DNA of 64,000 nt from contig CM066732.1 of assembly GCA_033961575.1 (NCBI GenBank), positions 51,117,001 through 51,181,000 of the forward strand, in the 5' to 3' direction. The stretch comes from Aselliscus stoliczkanus. Taxonomy: Eukaryota; Chordata; Mammalia; Chiroptera; Hipposideridae. The stretch's first letter is position 1. Each line of letters starts with the position of its first letter. The translations under genes and the position numbers were made by a program. Below the pieces are notes generated by a model. It saw nothing but the letters and a program-made list of their open reading frames with translations. It searched no databases and was not told the origin of the DNA. Below are positions 12,185 to 25,340 of the stretch, one piece after another.

Positions 12185-13200
12185 TTATTTTTGGCATCAG
12201 AAAACAAATCAATTTAGACAAATAATAGATTTGGGGAAATATTTGTAATACAGAAAATAAAAGGTTAATATTTATAATACACTGATGAGCTATTAAAATA
12301 GAAGGAATTGTTTTTAATTTTAAATTGGAATAAGTACATGAATGAGCAATTCACAGAACCACAAATTGAAAAAGTCAATAAAGATATGAAAAGATGTTCA
12401 AACTCAGGGCTATGCAAATTGAAATAATGACAAGATACTATTTTTCAACCATCAGGTAGGCAAATATTTTAAGTAAAGCAACATCTACAGCCAGAAATGT
12501 GGGGAAACAAGTACTCTTGTTCAAATCTAGGAAATGGGAATATTTCAGGCTTTCGAGAGTATTCTCGAACAGTCATTATAATGTAAAAATACATATTTTC
12601 TTTGGCCTGACACTCTCACTCCTGGAAATGTATCTTATAAAAATAGAAACACCGGTACCTGAGAATATACACATATTTGTCACACAACTGTTCACTGTGA
12701 CAAGACACTAGATAACATATCAAAAGGAAAATGGATAAAATCCATGTTATGCAGCCATTAAAAAGAAGAAATTAGAGCTATGCCAGAATTGAGAGATTTT
12801 TCTCAAGATTTTGATAAGTAAGAAAAGCAAAGTTCAGGCAGGGAAATATATCTAAAATGATCCAATTTTTATATAATAAATAATAACCTAAAAACTCCAA
12901 ATTCATGAATCAGTATAAATATTTGTGTGTATAACAGAAAAATTATTGAAAACATAAATGCAATAAAAAGGATATGCTATTTTTAGATACATATTTACCC
13001 ATAGGAAAGTATAAAAATGGCCTGTATAGAAGATTAGTCACCTAAATAGTGAGAATCGCAGTCGATGGGGATTTGGGGAGGGAGGGTTAACTGGTCTTTA
13101 GCTTTATTTGTAATGCCTTATTTCTTTGAGGAAAAACAAACTGGAAGCAAATACTTGAAATGGTAACAGCTGAGCCATGGGAGTAGGATTGTTTGTTACA
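12185..13200 (+). mobile_element. Old L1 3' portion (ORF2 tail and 3'UTR)
   Basis: Diverged but ordered L1 landmarks are present: GATATGAAAAGATGTTCAAA, ATGTGGGGAAACAAGTACTC, CTCCTGGAAATGTATCTTAT and TGCAGCCATTAAAAAGAAGA. All frames are broken. Confidence 0.75.
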
Positions 13201-13254
13201 TTATTCTTTGAAATAAAAACAAGAAAGTAAAATGAATCTGACTATACATCCTAT

Positions 13255-13565
13255 CGAATACATTCAGACTGCTATAGGAGAAGGCCATAGACTGAGTGGC
13301 TATTTATTTCTCACAGTTCTGGAAGCTGGAAGTCCAAGATCAACATTCTGGTGAGGGGACACTTCCTGGTCCACAGACAGCAGTTCTCACTGTAATCTCA
13401 CATGGTGGAAGGGGCAAGGGAGTTCTCTGTGTCCTCCTTATAGGGGTGCTAATCCCATTTATGAGGGATCACTTCCCAAAGGCTCCACCTCCTAATATTA
13501 CCTTGAGAATTAGGATTTCAATATATGGATTTGGGGAGTACATAAATATTCAGCCCACTGCACAT
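13255..13565 (+). mobile_element. Old interspersed repeat (L1M-type 3' end or similar)
   Basis: Contains TTTCTCACAGTTCTGGAAGC then TGGAAGTCCAAGATCAACAT, CTCCTTATAGGGGTGCTAAT and CAAAGGCTCCACCTCCTAAT, ending near ATATTCAGCCCACTGCAC. This is a familiar placental repeat whose class I cannot fix by eye. Confidence 0.6.
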
Positions 13566-13859
13566 TTATTGTATAATGAGATGTCATCAAAAGCATCTGT
13601 CCTGGGGGACGTCCATAGATCTATCATGGACAGTTTCCCCATCTGTACAATGGGCATAAATGATAACACTCACAACAGCTGAATGAGAGAATATATGAGG
13701 AGGTCCCAACACTCAGCCAAGGTCAGTGGGTCCTATCTCCCTAGGCATTTGTGTAGATGTTTGCAAAGCTGTTCTGGTACCCTTTTGGGTGGGCGGGGAG
13801 CTGACAATTTGGCCCAACCACGGAAGGCTGATCTGAACTCTGGGAGATTCTTAGAAGGC

Positions 13860-15355
13860 TAAAGGCAGAGGGACTATCACAGGAAAAGAAAACTACAGAC
13901 CAATATCTGTTATGGAAATGGATGTAAAAATCCTCAACAAAAATATTAGCAAACTGAATACAGCAACATATAAAAAGAATTATACACCATAACCACGTGG
14001 GATTTATCCCAGGAATGCAAGGTTGGTTCAGCATCTGAAAATTAGTTAATGCAATACAACATATCAATAGAATAAAAAACAAAAATCACATGATCATCTC
14101 AACTGACACAGAATAAGCATTTGACAAAATTCAACATGATAAAAAAAAACAACAAAAAAAAACATTCAACAAACTAGGAATGAAAGGGAACTTACTCAAC
14201 TTGTTCAAGGGCATCTACAAAAACCCCACTGCTAACATCATTTGTAATGGTGAAAAATTGGATGCATTCTCCCTAAGATCAAAAACAAGACAAGGATGTC
14301 TGTTCTCACCGTTTCTATTCACCACTGCACTGGTTCTAGCCAGGGCAATTAAGCAAGTAAAAGAAACAAAAGGCATCCAAATTGGAAAGAAAGAAGTAAA
14401 ACTATCTCTATGCATAGATGACACAATCTGACATCTAGAAAATCCTAAGGAATCCACTAAAAAGAGTTTAGAAATAACAAAGGAGTTCAGCGAGGTTGCA
14501 GGACACAAGCTCAATATATAAATTTCAATTGTATGACTATGTACCTGCAGTGAACAATCCACAAATAAAAATTTAAAAACAATATTAACAATAGCATTAA
14601 ACTGTGTTGTACACCTGAAACTAAAAACAAACAAACAAACAAACAAAAAACCAATAGCATTAAAAAGAATAAAATAGGTAGGATTAAATTTAACAAAAGA
14701 TATGCAAGACCTGCAAACTGGAAACTACAAAATATTGTTGAAAGAAATCAAACAAGATTTAAATACTTGGAAAAGCATCTCATGTTCATGGGTTAGAAGA
14801 CTTAACATTGTTAAGATGGCAATATTCCCCAAAATTATTTACAGATCCAATGCAAACACCATCAGAACCCCAGATGACTTCTTTACAGAAATTGAAAAGC
14901 TGATTCTAAAATTCATATAGAATCATAAAGGACCACAGTGGACAGCCACGACAATCTTGGAAAAGAAGAACAAGGTAGGAGGATTCATGCTTCCTGATTC
15001 AAAACTTACTACAAAGCTACACTCATCAAGACAGTATGGTACTAGCATAATGATAGACATATAAGGCAATGGAATAGAATTGAGACTCTACAAATAAACC
15101 CCTACATCTATGGTCAATTAGTTTTTAACAAGGATGCCAAGACCATCCAATGGGGGCAGAATAGTCTTTTCCACAAAGGGTGCTGGAAAAACTGGATAGT
15201 AACATGCAAAAGAATGAAGTTGGATCTTTACCTCACATTATATGCAAAGATTTATTCAAACTGTATCAAAGACCTCCATGTAAGAGCTATAACTATAAAA
15301 CTCTTAGAAGAAAACAAGGGGTAAACATTCATGACCTTGGATTTGGTGTCCTGAA
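13860..15355 (+). mobile_element. L1 ORF2 fragment (reverse-transcriptase to C-terminal region), broken
   Basis: Contains GAAAACTACAGACCAATATC, GTGGGATTTATCCCAGGAAT, AAAACAAGACAAGGATGTCT, AGATCCAATGCAAACACCAT and GGGTGCTGGAAAAACTGGAT in canonical ORF2 order. The RT active-site region near 14410 reads Ile-Asp-Asp, but frames are interrupted by stops and by a 50-bp insertion at 14602-14651. Not a functional gene. Confidence 0.8.
14602..14651 (+). mobile_element. 50-bp extremely 5'-truncated retroposon insertion
   Basis: The insert CTGTGTTGTACACCTGAAAC plus TA and an A/AAAC tail is flanked by the 13-bp duplication CAATAGCATTAAA at 14589-14601 and 14652-14664. It shares GTGTTGTACACCTGAAACTA with the element at 31126-31519. 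Confidence 0.85.
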
Positions 15356-15524
15356 CTTTCTCACCATCTCTGATGACCGCGCCCCAGCACAATGCAAGCA
15401 CCAAGAGGGTTAAGGCTGCGTGAATACAGTTTTCCCTCCAGCAAGATTCATGTTTGGAATCCCTAGTGGGCAGACCCTGCTCTACCATGTGACCCACGAG
15501 TATGAACTCGGTTTTCACAATAGC

Positions 15525-15890
15525 CCCTAAGATGGGTGCTACTGTTCGAGCCCATTTTACAGAGGAGGACACTGAGGTTCAGAGGAGCTCAGCAACTTGC
15601 CCCAAATCACAAAGCTCTAAATGACAGCTGGAATTTGACTCTAGGCCATTTGACTCTGGATCCCGTGCTCTACCGCCACTCACAAAAGTACTAATCTGGG
15701 CAGCCTGTCGGGGTGCTTGTCCTAAGAGGAATCAAGGATCCTCCAAGCAAAGGAGGAGACCTGGGTTTGAGTCCCAGGCTGCCCTTCACGTGCCGTGCAT
15801 TGGGAGGGATCTCTCGTCCTCACTGGGACTCAGTTCCTTCATCCCAACAGTGAGCAGACTGGACTGGGTGGTCTCAAGGGCTTTTCCGAC
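15525..15890. repeat. Two MIR-like fragments in opposite orientation
   Basis: 15525-15685 matches antisense MIR (CCATTTTACAGAGGAGGACA and CTGAGGTTCAGAGGAGCTCA). About 15750-15890 matches sense MIR (ACTGGGACTCAGTTCCTTCA). Confidence 0.7.
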
Positions 15891-16169
15891 TCTGACCTTC
15901 TGTGATGTATATACGAGCCCACGTGAGCCTTCAGACACATGAAGGTCCCTGTTAGCAGCTCTGTCCCACCTTGACAGTGACCCAGAGAAACAAAGCTAGT
16001 TGGCAGGATGGCCCATACGAGAATTAGGAGGCCCAGGATGGGTGAAGATTTGGGCAAACAGGCCCTCTGGGTGGAGGTGGAAATTAGGGCAGTCTGTTGG
16101 GAACACAACTTTGCAGCATATACCAAATGTAAGATCTGCTGCACTTGACCCCAGTGGCGCCCCTTCTAG

Positions 16170-17220
16170 GCCTCCATCTTACTAAAATGCTCTTGAGTGC
16201 CCACCAAGACACCCAGGATGTTCACGGCAGCATTTGTCCCTATAATTCAAAGAAGCTGGAAACAGACTGAAGGTCCTTCAGCAAGCACGTGGTTATGTCA
16301 ATTACAAGACATTCCTCTGAAATCCTTTGCACAATCTCACAAGAAGGGGGTGGGTTTGCATGTTCTGACATGGAAAGAAGGTCCTCAGATTGGCACCCCA
16401 GGATGTGTGTCTTCACCGTTCACTCACCCACACTGGATAATTCTCATGAAAAGATAAAATATTGCTCCTCCAACAAAGAGTCCCAGGGACTCTTTAGCCC
16501 ACTGCTAATGCAGGAGGCAGGAATGAAGAAAATGACAAGCACTTGAAGAAAGTCAAGAATGGGGTCAATTAAAAGGCTCAGCATTATACTGACCTGGGCG
16601 TGAAATGGTGTCAAGTCCCCCATTGCTCCATATGAAAACAAGGAACAGCAAATCTCAAGACTGGTTTGGTGAAGGGCTCAAAAGATGGGGAGACGGCTCG
16701 TCAGATGAGAAAGAACAGTTTAGGCAAAGTGGCAGAACTTACTTTAATGCCCTGATTCAATGTTTAGGGAAGGAAGCAGTCACTTAAACGGTTCATTATA
16801 TTTTTCTTACTGGGGGATGGGGGGATGTGCTGGAAAGCTGTATTCAAATAAGAGGGGACAGCCCCATGGAAGAGACATTCATGGTAGCTTTAGCTGAAAC
16901 AGCAAAGAATTGGGAAATGTTTCAGTGTCCAAAAAAATTCAAGTCCCTCTAAGTCACAGGAATCCATCCACCCCATGAAATATGTGCAACCTCTAGAATA
17001 AAGGACTCATAAACTCTGCAGACATGTGTCCTCCTGATAGTATTTTAAGTGGAGAAAAAAGCTGGCTGACAGTAGAAGCATAAAAACCATACGTTCATGA
17101 GGGCAGACAAGAGCAAGCATGGATGAGCCCTTAAATTCAGAAGAATGGTAAATGACTTTTTTTTTTCTGCCTTTTATTTTTATGGTTGTTGCCACAATAT
17201 TGTTTGTGCAATTAAAAACG
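16170..17220 (+). mobile_element. Old L1 3' fragments
   Basis: TTCACGGCAGCATTTGTCCC followed by GAAGCTGGAAACAGACTGAA, and later ATTCATGGTAGCTTTAGCTG, resemble the L1 3' region in diverged form. No open gene. Confidence 0.5.
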
Positions 17221-17499
17221 CTGAAATCAAATAAAGCTACTTATAACTCAGATGTCTCGACATTTAAACAATCACTCATCGAACACTGAGCTCCGAGTCT
17301 CGGACTGGCTGAGCTGGGATTTTTGGGTCTCAGACACAGAAAGCAATAGAGCCTTTGTTGAGGAACTCACAGTCAGGGATGGGAAGAGGGAATTAGAACT
17401 TACACAGATCATCACAACATAGTAGAAAGGCTTTGCACGAGACCAGCACAGGAAATAAAAATGATAATAATAATGATGGTGACGATGTCCCCCATTCAT

Positions 17500-17900
17500 G
17501 TAGCACTGTGTTAGTCAGGATAAACCAGGTTATGCTGCAGTAACAAACAAACCTACAATCTCGGTGGCCAAGCTTCATTGCTTGTTCATGCTACTGTTCC
17601 TTGTAGGTTAGCATGGGTGGAGGGGGAGGGAAGGAGGAGGTGACTTTGCTTATGATTTTTATAATAAGACCCCAGCAAATGAAGCAGCCACCATCTCAAA
17701 AGTTGCTGGTCTCTGTGCCAGAGCGAGTTCAGGGGAGTCTTACCTCTGCAGTTACATACTCTGGCCCAGGAAATGACACCCATAATTTCTGCAGATAATT
17801 CACCAGCCAGGGCTACTCCCAAGCACCCACCTTCAAGGGGGGCAGGAAGTGCAAGGCTACCATGCTTTTGCAAGGGAAGGAATCAGAAATACTTACTACC
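17500..17900. repeat. Old interspersed repeat, family not identified
   Basis: GTGTTAGTCAGGATAAACCA followed by GGTTATGCTGCAGTAACAAA is a pattern known from several placental genomes. Divergence prevents family assignment. Confidence 0.45.
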
Positions 17901-17979
17901 CTGCATTACTAACTGTCACAAACACTATTTCAGGTCCAAATGCATTACATCTAGGTATTTAATTCAGATAACAACCATA

Positions 17980-18110
17980 AGAGGCGTTAGGGACTATTAC
18001 CCCCATTGAAAAACTGAGGAAAGTGAGGCTTGGAGAGGTTGAGGGGTGGACTCCAGGACACAGGGTAAGGGTTGGAACTCGCTCCAGATTCTGGTCTCGT
18101 AACCACATCA
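17980..18110 (-). repeat. MIR-like SINE fragment
   Basis: CCCCCATTGAAAAACTGAGG then AAAGTGAGGCTTGGAGAGGT match the antisense MIR core. Confidence 0.7.
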
Positions 18111-18400
18111 CTCTTCTGAATGAACACAAAGAAGGAAACCTCTTGGGGCAGGAAGAGGTTCTAGAGGGGTGATGTGTGAGCTCGTGGTGACACAGCCTTA
18201 CCATGGCCAGGACACACACTCCAGACTGAAAGGATGCTCTCACACAATCTCAGGTATCCAGTATTCTTGCCCAAAGTGCATAACCTGAAAATCATCAGGA
18301 GGAAACAATCTGACAAACCCAGATGGAGCGACATTTTATGAAGCAAATGACCTGAACAACTCAACAACATGGCTGTGTGAAAGACAAAGTGGGGGTGGGG

Positions 18401-19099
<699 letters not shown>

Positions 19100-19600
19100 A
19101 GACAAAGGGGGAAGTGGGGCCGGGGGCTGAGGCACTGTCCCCCATGAAAGGAGAGGAAGGCACAACCTTGTTTCTTAGCTGGATACTGTATTTGAATTGG
19201 AAAGTGCTTTAAAGGCCTTTGCTGGGACAACGGGAGAACTTCGAAGACGGACTATATGTCAGATAACGGTATTATGTTAACTGTCCTCAGTTTCATTATT
19301 ATACTTGGATATGGAAGGGAAGGCGCTTGTTTTTAGATATTCTCTGAAATACGTATGTGAAGGGTCATGATACCCATACTTTCTCTCAAAGGAGATAGCC
19401 ATAATCATAACAATACTGTACACCTATAGAAAGAGATAAAGCAAATGTGACAACATGCTAGCAACTGGTGAATACAGGTGACAGTAAACAGGCATTCTTT
19501 GTACTATTCTTGCAGCTTCGTTTAGGCTGCAACAATGTTTCCCCAAAAAAAGTGTTTTTAAATAAAAGGTACTATCTGCCTTCTGTCCCATTCATGTTCT

Positions 19601-19665
19601 TTCTCTCCGTGTGTGTATGTGTATGTGTGTGTGTGTGTGTGTGCGCGCGCGCGCACGGGCGCTCG
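19601..19665. repeat. (TG)n-(CG)n alternating purine-pyrimidine tract
   Basis: GTGTGTATGTGTATGTGTGT and further TG units switch directly into GCGCGCGCGCGCACGGGCGC. The unbroken alternating tract is a strong Z-DNA-prone sequence. Confidence 0.95.
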
Positions 19666-20180
19666 CTTGGTGACATGGACAGTCCTAACCCACCTGCCAG
19701 CCCTTTGAGGATTGGCTCATCCTGTCCAAAGCCTCAGTGGGTGCTCAGGATTGTGGCCACCCAGCTCTGACCTTGTCACTTGTCACAGACTCTCCTCTCT
19801 CTATGAAACTGCCCTGGCTACATAGCCCTGCCTACCCTGCCTTCTCCTGCCCCTTTCCCACCAGTTTTTTTCAAACCTGACTTTCGCCTCCTTGAAAAGG
19901 GAGAAATTTGGAGACTGTGTCTTATCACACACAGACCCCCCACCCACCCAGAGTGACACACACTCTCCCCTTGGTGAACTAATTCCCACCCCCTCAGGGA
20001 GGAAGCAGCCCCTCCCCGGCTGCCCAGCAAGCACAGGGGTGAGACCCAGTCCCTGCCCTCCTCTGGTCCCATTCTCTGCCCACACAACCCACTGGGGCTC
20101 TGAGACACTTTGGTATGAACGTGCAAAATTTATGTGGCCATTGGCCCTGTACGAGCAATTGCCTAGTCCAGTATGAGTCC
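19666..20180. other. Intergenic DNA, no gene seen
   Basis: C-rich unique sequence. The overlapping open frames on both strands show no domain. Confidence 0.5.
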
Positions 20181-20590
20181 TGCATCAATTATCTGTTGCC
20201 ACAATAATGATTTAAAACAAACCACCTTAAAATTCAGTGGCATATCTAACAACCATTGATTACTGTTCATATGTCCACAGGTCAACCGGGCAGTTCTTCT
20301 GATCTATGCCAGGCACAGCAGGACTCACTGATGAGTGTGGTCAGCTTGGTACGACTGCTGGCTTTGCTTATCCCACCTGGGTCCCCTCCCAAGACCTCGG
20401 ATAGAACAACGCAGCCCACTCTTTTGTGCTCCGTATTGCCTCTCATCCTCCAGCAAGCTAGCTCAGGCTTGTTCTCACACGGAGACAAAATCCAAGGAGA
20501 ATTGGCCAAGCAACCTACAATTCATGGGGTGGGGAAATAAACAGACTCGCTTTGTGATAGGAGGCGCTGCAGTCCCATTGCCCAGGAGAC
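20181..20590 (+). repeat. Old interspersed repeat, family not identified
   Basis: Contains TTATCTGTTGCCACAATAAT, AAATTCAGTGGCATATCTAA, CTCTCATCCTCCAGCAAGCT and GGGGTGGGGAAATAAACAGA, all in the order of a common placental repeat. Confidence 0.6.
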
Positions 20591-20999
20591 AGGAAAAGGT
20601 GGGGAACAGGGGCCAGTTAACAAAGCGTGTGTGCCAGATGCCCCAGCAGGACTGGACCCCAGATGCTCATGGAGGTCACCTGCTTGGTAACGTGCCTCTG
20701 CAGACTCCCTTCCCGCCTCTTCACTAGACCAGAAGGCTGGCAAGAACCTGGTGAGAGTGGGAGGTGGCCGGGGGTGCATCGCAGATGGTAAGAAGGGCTC
20801 AGGTTCTGGCTATGGGTCAGGGATTTAAAACAAGCAGAACGTGGGGTCTATAGCCTCAAGGCACTTGCCTTCACCCCTACCTGGTGCGTCTTTGCCCAAA
20901 AAAACAGGTGTCCAGGCCTGGGGGGGTCAGCCTCCTGGGACCAGGAGACGGGACCCAGCTGCCAGCCCGTGTCCAGCGGGGCCGGGGGCTGAGGCTCCC

Positions 21000-21480
21000 C
21001 GAGTTAATGAGGTCCCCGGCTGGAGCACACCCCGCTGAAAATGACAAACGAACAACATTACAGACCATTCCCACAATTACTATCAGTTGGCTGTAATATA
21101 AATATGCAAATTCCCTGGGCTTGAACTTTAACACCCTCTGTAGAGACCATTCATCTCTTTAAAGTATTAATTTAAGTTGTAAAAGGGCCCATACATCACC
21201 GTGTGTCATTTTGAAAACAAATATTAATCAATTTTACCCTCGGAATTGCTACGGTGGAGGTGGCCCCCACTACTGCGGAACGAGAAGGCAGCGGCGAGGG
21301 ATTTACATATTCATCCGAGCTTAAGGAAGCCCGTGATAATGCGAGTACAACCCCGAAACTTCCGCCTCCAGACCTTATCTGCGCGCCCCCGGCCGCTGCT
21401 TGGCATTCACACCGCGCTGCCATGCAAAGAAGGCCCGCGGCTATCTGGATAACCTTGAACGCAGGACAGCAGGCAGAGGC
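21000..21480. promoter_or_regulatory. Candidate conserved enhancer block 2
   Basis: Repeat-free DNA with CAGTTGGCTGTAATATAAAT, ATGCAAATTCC, AGTATTAATTTAAG and ATATTAATCAATTTTACC at 21080-21240. It passes into a more CpG-bearing section around 21240-21440 that includes TTACATATTCATCC. No exon structure is seen. Cis-regulatory function is inferred. Confidence 0.45.
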
Positions 21481-21734
21481 CGCTCCCAACTTCTCTCCGC
21501 CCAGAAACAACACCAAGTATTGGAAAAGGTCCTCCTCAAACAGAGGGGGAGCAGCTCTGGCTTGAGGGGGTCCTGAGCAGGACCCACTGGTGACTAAGCT
21601 GCCCTTTCCTTCAGCCTTAAAAAGAAGGAACAAACGGGAGGCGAGTCAGGCCCTGGAAAGATGGTTCAGGGTGGGGCGCCTGCCTGGGAGCTGGGGCTTT
21701 AAAGTCACATAGCCCGGGGTTTAAAACCTGTTTC

Positions 21735-21935
21735 TGCATGTCCTTGCAAGGGTCTGCATGGGTTCATTTAGCATCTCCGAACCTCAGTTAATATCATCAC
21801 AGAAATGGACCTACACGCTGGAAGATGTTGACTCATAGGGTTGCTGTCAGGATTAGAAATGATCTATGAAAAGCACCTAGCACAGAAGTCAGTAAGTGCT
21901 CCTATTGCGTTATTGACGATCGTTATTCTCCTCAG
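21735..21935 (+). repeat. MIR SINE
   Basis: AGCATCTCCGAACCTCAGTT, GGTTGCTGTCAGGATTAGAA and AGCACCTAGCACAGAAGTCA give a near-complete sense MIR. Confidence 0.85.
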
Positions 21936-22739
21936 TTATTCTTGGCACTGACCACTCTCCCCTCCTTCCATTTCTCCATCCCTGCATTTAAGGTGGGTTT
22001 AGACAGACAGGACCCCCGTATCCCCGCCTGCCAACTTCCATGGCGGAGCCTAACAATCTCCTGCCCCCTGCCTGAGTATCTGCCACTTCTTTACAAAAGG
22101 ACAGGGACTCCACAAAGTCCCTGGATGACAGGTAATGTCACTCAGTCCACAAAGCTCAGCTTCCCCCAGGGAGATCAGGCCATTTCTGGAGTCAGTCTCC
22201 TGAAGCAACCATAAAGGAACCATGTGGACCTGGTCAGCACAAGGCGGCCACTGTTCCCTGGTCAAGCCAGCAGAGGGCACACCGCACCTGGACAGGTGCA
22301 GGAGAGGGGGCCCTTCGACTTCCCCAGCCATCCCATAGTGGCTGTGCACGCTTGTGCACAGAGGACATGCACGGTGTGGTCCACCTCCACGTCACACCCC
22401 AGAAAACCCCACCTCCCTTCATCCGCCCACCTGCAAGGTTGGGACAGGCCTTCCTGATGGACTCGCTGGGTGAAGCTGCACAAAGGGCTCTCCTGGGAAT
22501 GTTACGCTGACCAGTGAACCTCACCCACCGCCTTTGGGGAACATTGGGCAACAGCCAACGCACACGTTCATTCACTGAGGCAACTGCGGATTCTGGCTCA
22601 GGTGAGAAACAGGAACACTCCCCGTGCTTCCCCCCGTGCTAGGGCAGGAGAAACAGATCCCCTCGCTTCAAAGCCTGGGCAGGATTTGAGACCACTCAGG
22701 GATACAGTGAAATCACACCCCACAGGTGTATCTGAACCT

Positions 22740-22995
22740 CCGAGCACGTCCAGACGTGTGTGTACACGTTTGCATGTGGAAGCACGTGTCTGTGCACAGG
22801 CGCACACTGACCTGTGAGTGTGTGCAGTCACACATATGTGCTGTGCCACATGCCAGTGTGTGCACATCTGTGTTGGACTACATGTAAGTGTGTGCTCATG
22901 TATGTGTCAGTCCACTGTAAGCACTGCACATGCTCAGGTGTGTGTTGAACCACAGGTAAGCATATGCACAGGTGTATGTTTGTGAGAGTCTGTGA
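22740..22995. repeat. Degenerate GT-rich minisatellite-like tract
   Basis: Imperfect units such as GTGTGTACACG, AGTGTGTGCAC and GTGTGTGTTG without fixed period. A purine-rich GAGA/GGGA tract follows at about 23058-23110. Confidence 0.7.
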
Positions 22996-23489
22996 GAGTA
23001 CGTGCAAAGAATCACAACCACAGATAATGACAGGAAAAAAAATTAGCACAATGGGGAAGAGAGACAGAGAGAGAGAGGAAGGGAGGGAGAGAAAGAGAAA
23101 AAAAGGAAGATCCTTGTTCAAATATTCCACATTCAAATTTTTAATTCACCAAATTTTATCCTACAAATGTTTATTAAGGGTCTATAAGTTTCAGGTAAAT
23201 GTCCAGTCAGGAGGCCCTGATACTTAAGGAAACCCCAAGATTTCCACCATAGAAGTGGTAAATTCCAGAAAACAGGTGGTTTTTTGTTTTGTTTTGTTTT
23301 AAAGGGCAGCATAGATTTTTTTCTAAACAGAACATTAAGTAAGTTGGCCTTTGTGAGGAAATCTATCTTCAGACACCAGCCATATTTCCCACACAGGCCA
23401 GAGCCCCTTGTCAGTAGATCTCCAAGTTCCTGGAAGAAAATTGCCTGATCAGCTGACCAGCAAGGATAGTGACCTCGGCCAAGTTCCCT

Positions 23490-23650
23490 ACTGGGCTTCC
23501 ATGTCCTCACCTGGAAACCGGGATAACATCAGTGCCTGTCTTACAGCATTGTCGTGAGGACAAAACCTGTCCGAAACAGTCCTTGGTACGTGACAAGCAC
23601 TCAGTAATGTCAGTTAGCTCTCATTAATCATCGTGGTCATCATACTTAAC
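23490..23650 (+). repeat. MIR SINE
   Basis: CCTCACCTGGAAACCGGGAT then TTACAGCATTGTCGTGAGGA and GACAAGCACTCAGTAATGTC follow sense MIR. Confidence 0.8.
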
Positions 23651-24239
23651 CAAAGCCAGCAGACATTCTATGTCATCAACAGAATGGGGTTTTTTCACGT
23701 TTTTGATTCAGTGCCAATACCAAAAATTAAAACAGCTGGCATAAAAAGTCAGAACTCCAGTTTCTCTTTAAAAAACCCAAACCTGTGGGTCGGCAGGCCT
23801 CCATTCAGTCATGGCTGCACTCCGCCGCAGACGAAGGCGGTAGTGCCCTCCAGCCCGCCATAGTCTCCACCCGACCCAGTCACTCATCTCTGTTGTGGCC
23901 TGGCCCCTGCGCAAATCTCAATGTGATAACGTTGACATCCTACAGGCTCTCGTCAGTAAACAGATGGGAAGACTGAGGCCTGCACAGCTGGGTCCCAGTA
24001 GCCAAGTGCTCCCAACCCCTGGATCAGAGCCCTTTCACCACCACCCCCACTAACTTTTTTGGGGGTCACAAGACCAGAGGGAGGCTGAGGTCTCAGCTCC
24101 AATTTCTCCAAGCTCTAAGAGACCAATTCCCTCCCTGAGTTAGTCTAATGGGATTCCCACAGATGGATGGGACACTGATTCAGAGTGGGACTGGGTTGTT
24201 GCAGGAGTGTGTGATTTGTCTGGTCTGTAGGGTTTTAGC

Positions 24240-25340
24240 CTCTCTTCTGCATTCTTTTACACTTAACGTATTACCAATATTAAGGTAAAGTAGATCTATT
24301 AGACAATTACACAAGGGAGCTCAGCTGCTCCCGTAAAGCCAATGAAGTTATGACAGCAGGGCCCGGGAGGAATCAAAGCTGAGTAAAACCTGTCGAGGCT
24401 GCTGACAAATGATGATAAAGTGACTGCTCATGCCAGCGCTCGATGGAAATTGACAAGGTGAGCCCCCCCACCTAATGAACAGATGCAACCCTTGCTCCCA
24501 ATGAAATGCACGGCAAGTTTAATCTCAATAAGCATCAAAATAAATTTGCTCCCATGATTAGGAAGGGCATGGGCATGTGGGCAGGGGGCGTGGCCTTTGC
24601 AGAAGAGACCCCGGGGTGGGGTGGGGTGGCAGCAAAGGAGCAGGGCCTTCCCCAAATACAGTATCCCGACTGCACCTGCCTAAAAATACCTCCATTGTCC
24701 ACCTGTCCTGCCCCCAGAACCAAAACGGAGGCTCAGATGGCACCCACGTCACAGAGACCCCAACTGTGCCGAGAGCGACTGTCTCCGTGGCTCCCATTAA
24801 ATGTGTGGGGCTCCAGATTCTTATAAAGTAATGTCAGTTACAGAACAATACCCGCCTGCCAGACAAGACACATTAGAGGAACAAGGCGGGTGGGGTGGGG
24901 GGACACCTCCCCCACCAACCCGAGGAATACAATGCACCAGCTGCACATTAATAAATATGTAATGTTTGATTAGAAATATGTATAGTATTTTTCCCTCCCC
25001 AAAAGCCGGCTCGCCCTCCGGCGGAAGACGGGATCTGGCCCACACTGACGGGTTTCTTTCTTGCTTGCTTTGAAAATACAAGCTCAAATGTTTTCCTGTC
25101 CCAGCTGTTTCTCATTGTTGCTGTTTATCAGCTTGAAGGATGAACAGTGGAATAAAAAAACACGCCTGCATTTCAAATGTGCCAGTCAGTCACTCCATTG
25201 TTCAAAGAAGAAAGCTTAATTGTCTGTGCTGGCAAACTTCTTTTTGGTGAATGTCCAGGTTTTAAGAAAAGCTATTCAGCTGTGCAATTTGTTTAATACA
25301 TGCAGAGAAAAGCATATAAAATCACACGTTTTCCAAAAAA
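24240..25340. promoter_or_regulatory. Candidate conserved enhancer block 3
   Basis: About 1.1 kb, largely repeat-free. It carries ATTAGACAATTACAC, AAATGATGATAAAG, CATCAAAATAAATTTGC, CATTAATAAATATGTAATG, TTTATCAGCTTGAAGG and CATTGTTCAAAG (TCF/SOX-like). The 24240-24560 and 24780-25330 parts look densest, with a GC-rich spacer between. Role inferred, conservation unmeasured. Confidence 0.5.

Noticed and set aside
14180..14431. L1 reverse-transcriptase-like frame
   Set aside because: A fragment of a decayed L1 ORF2 with stops on both sides, reported as a mobile element rather than a gene.
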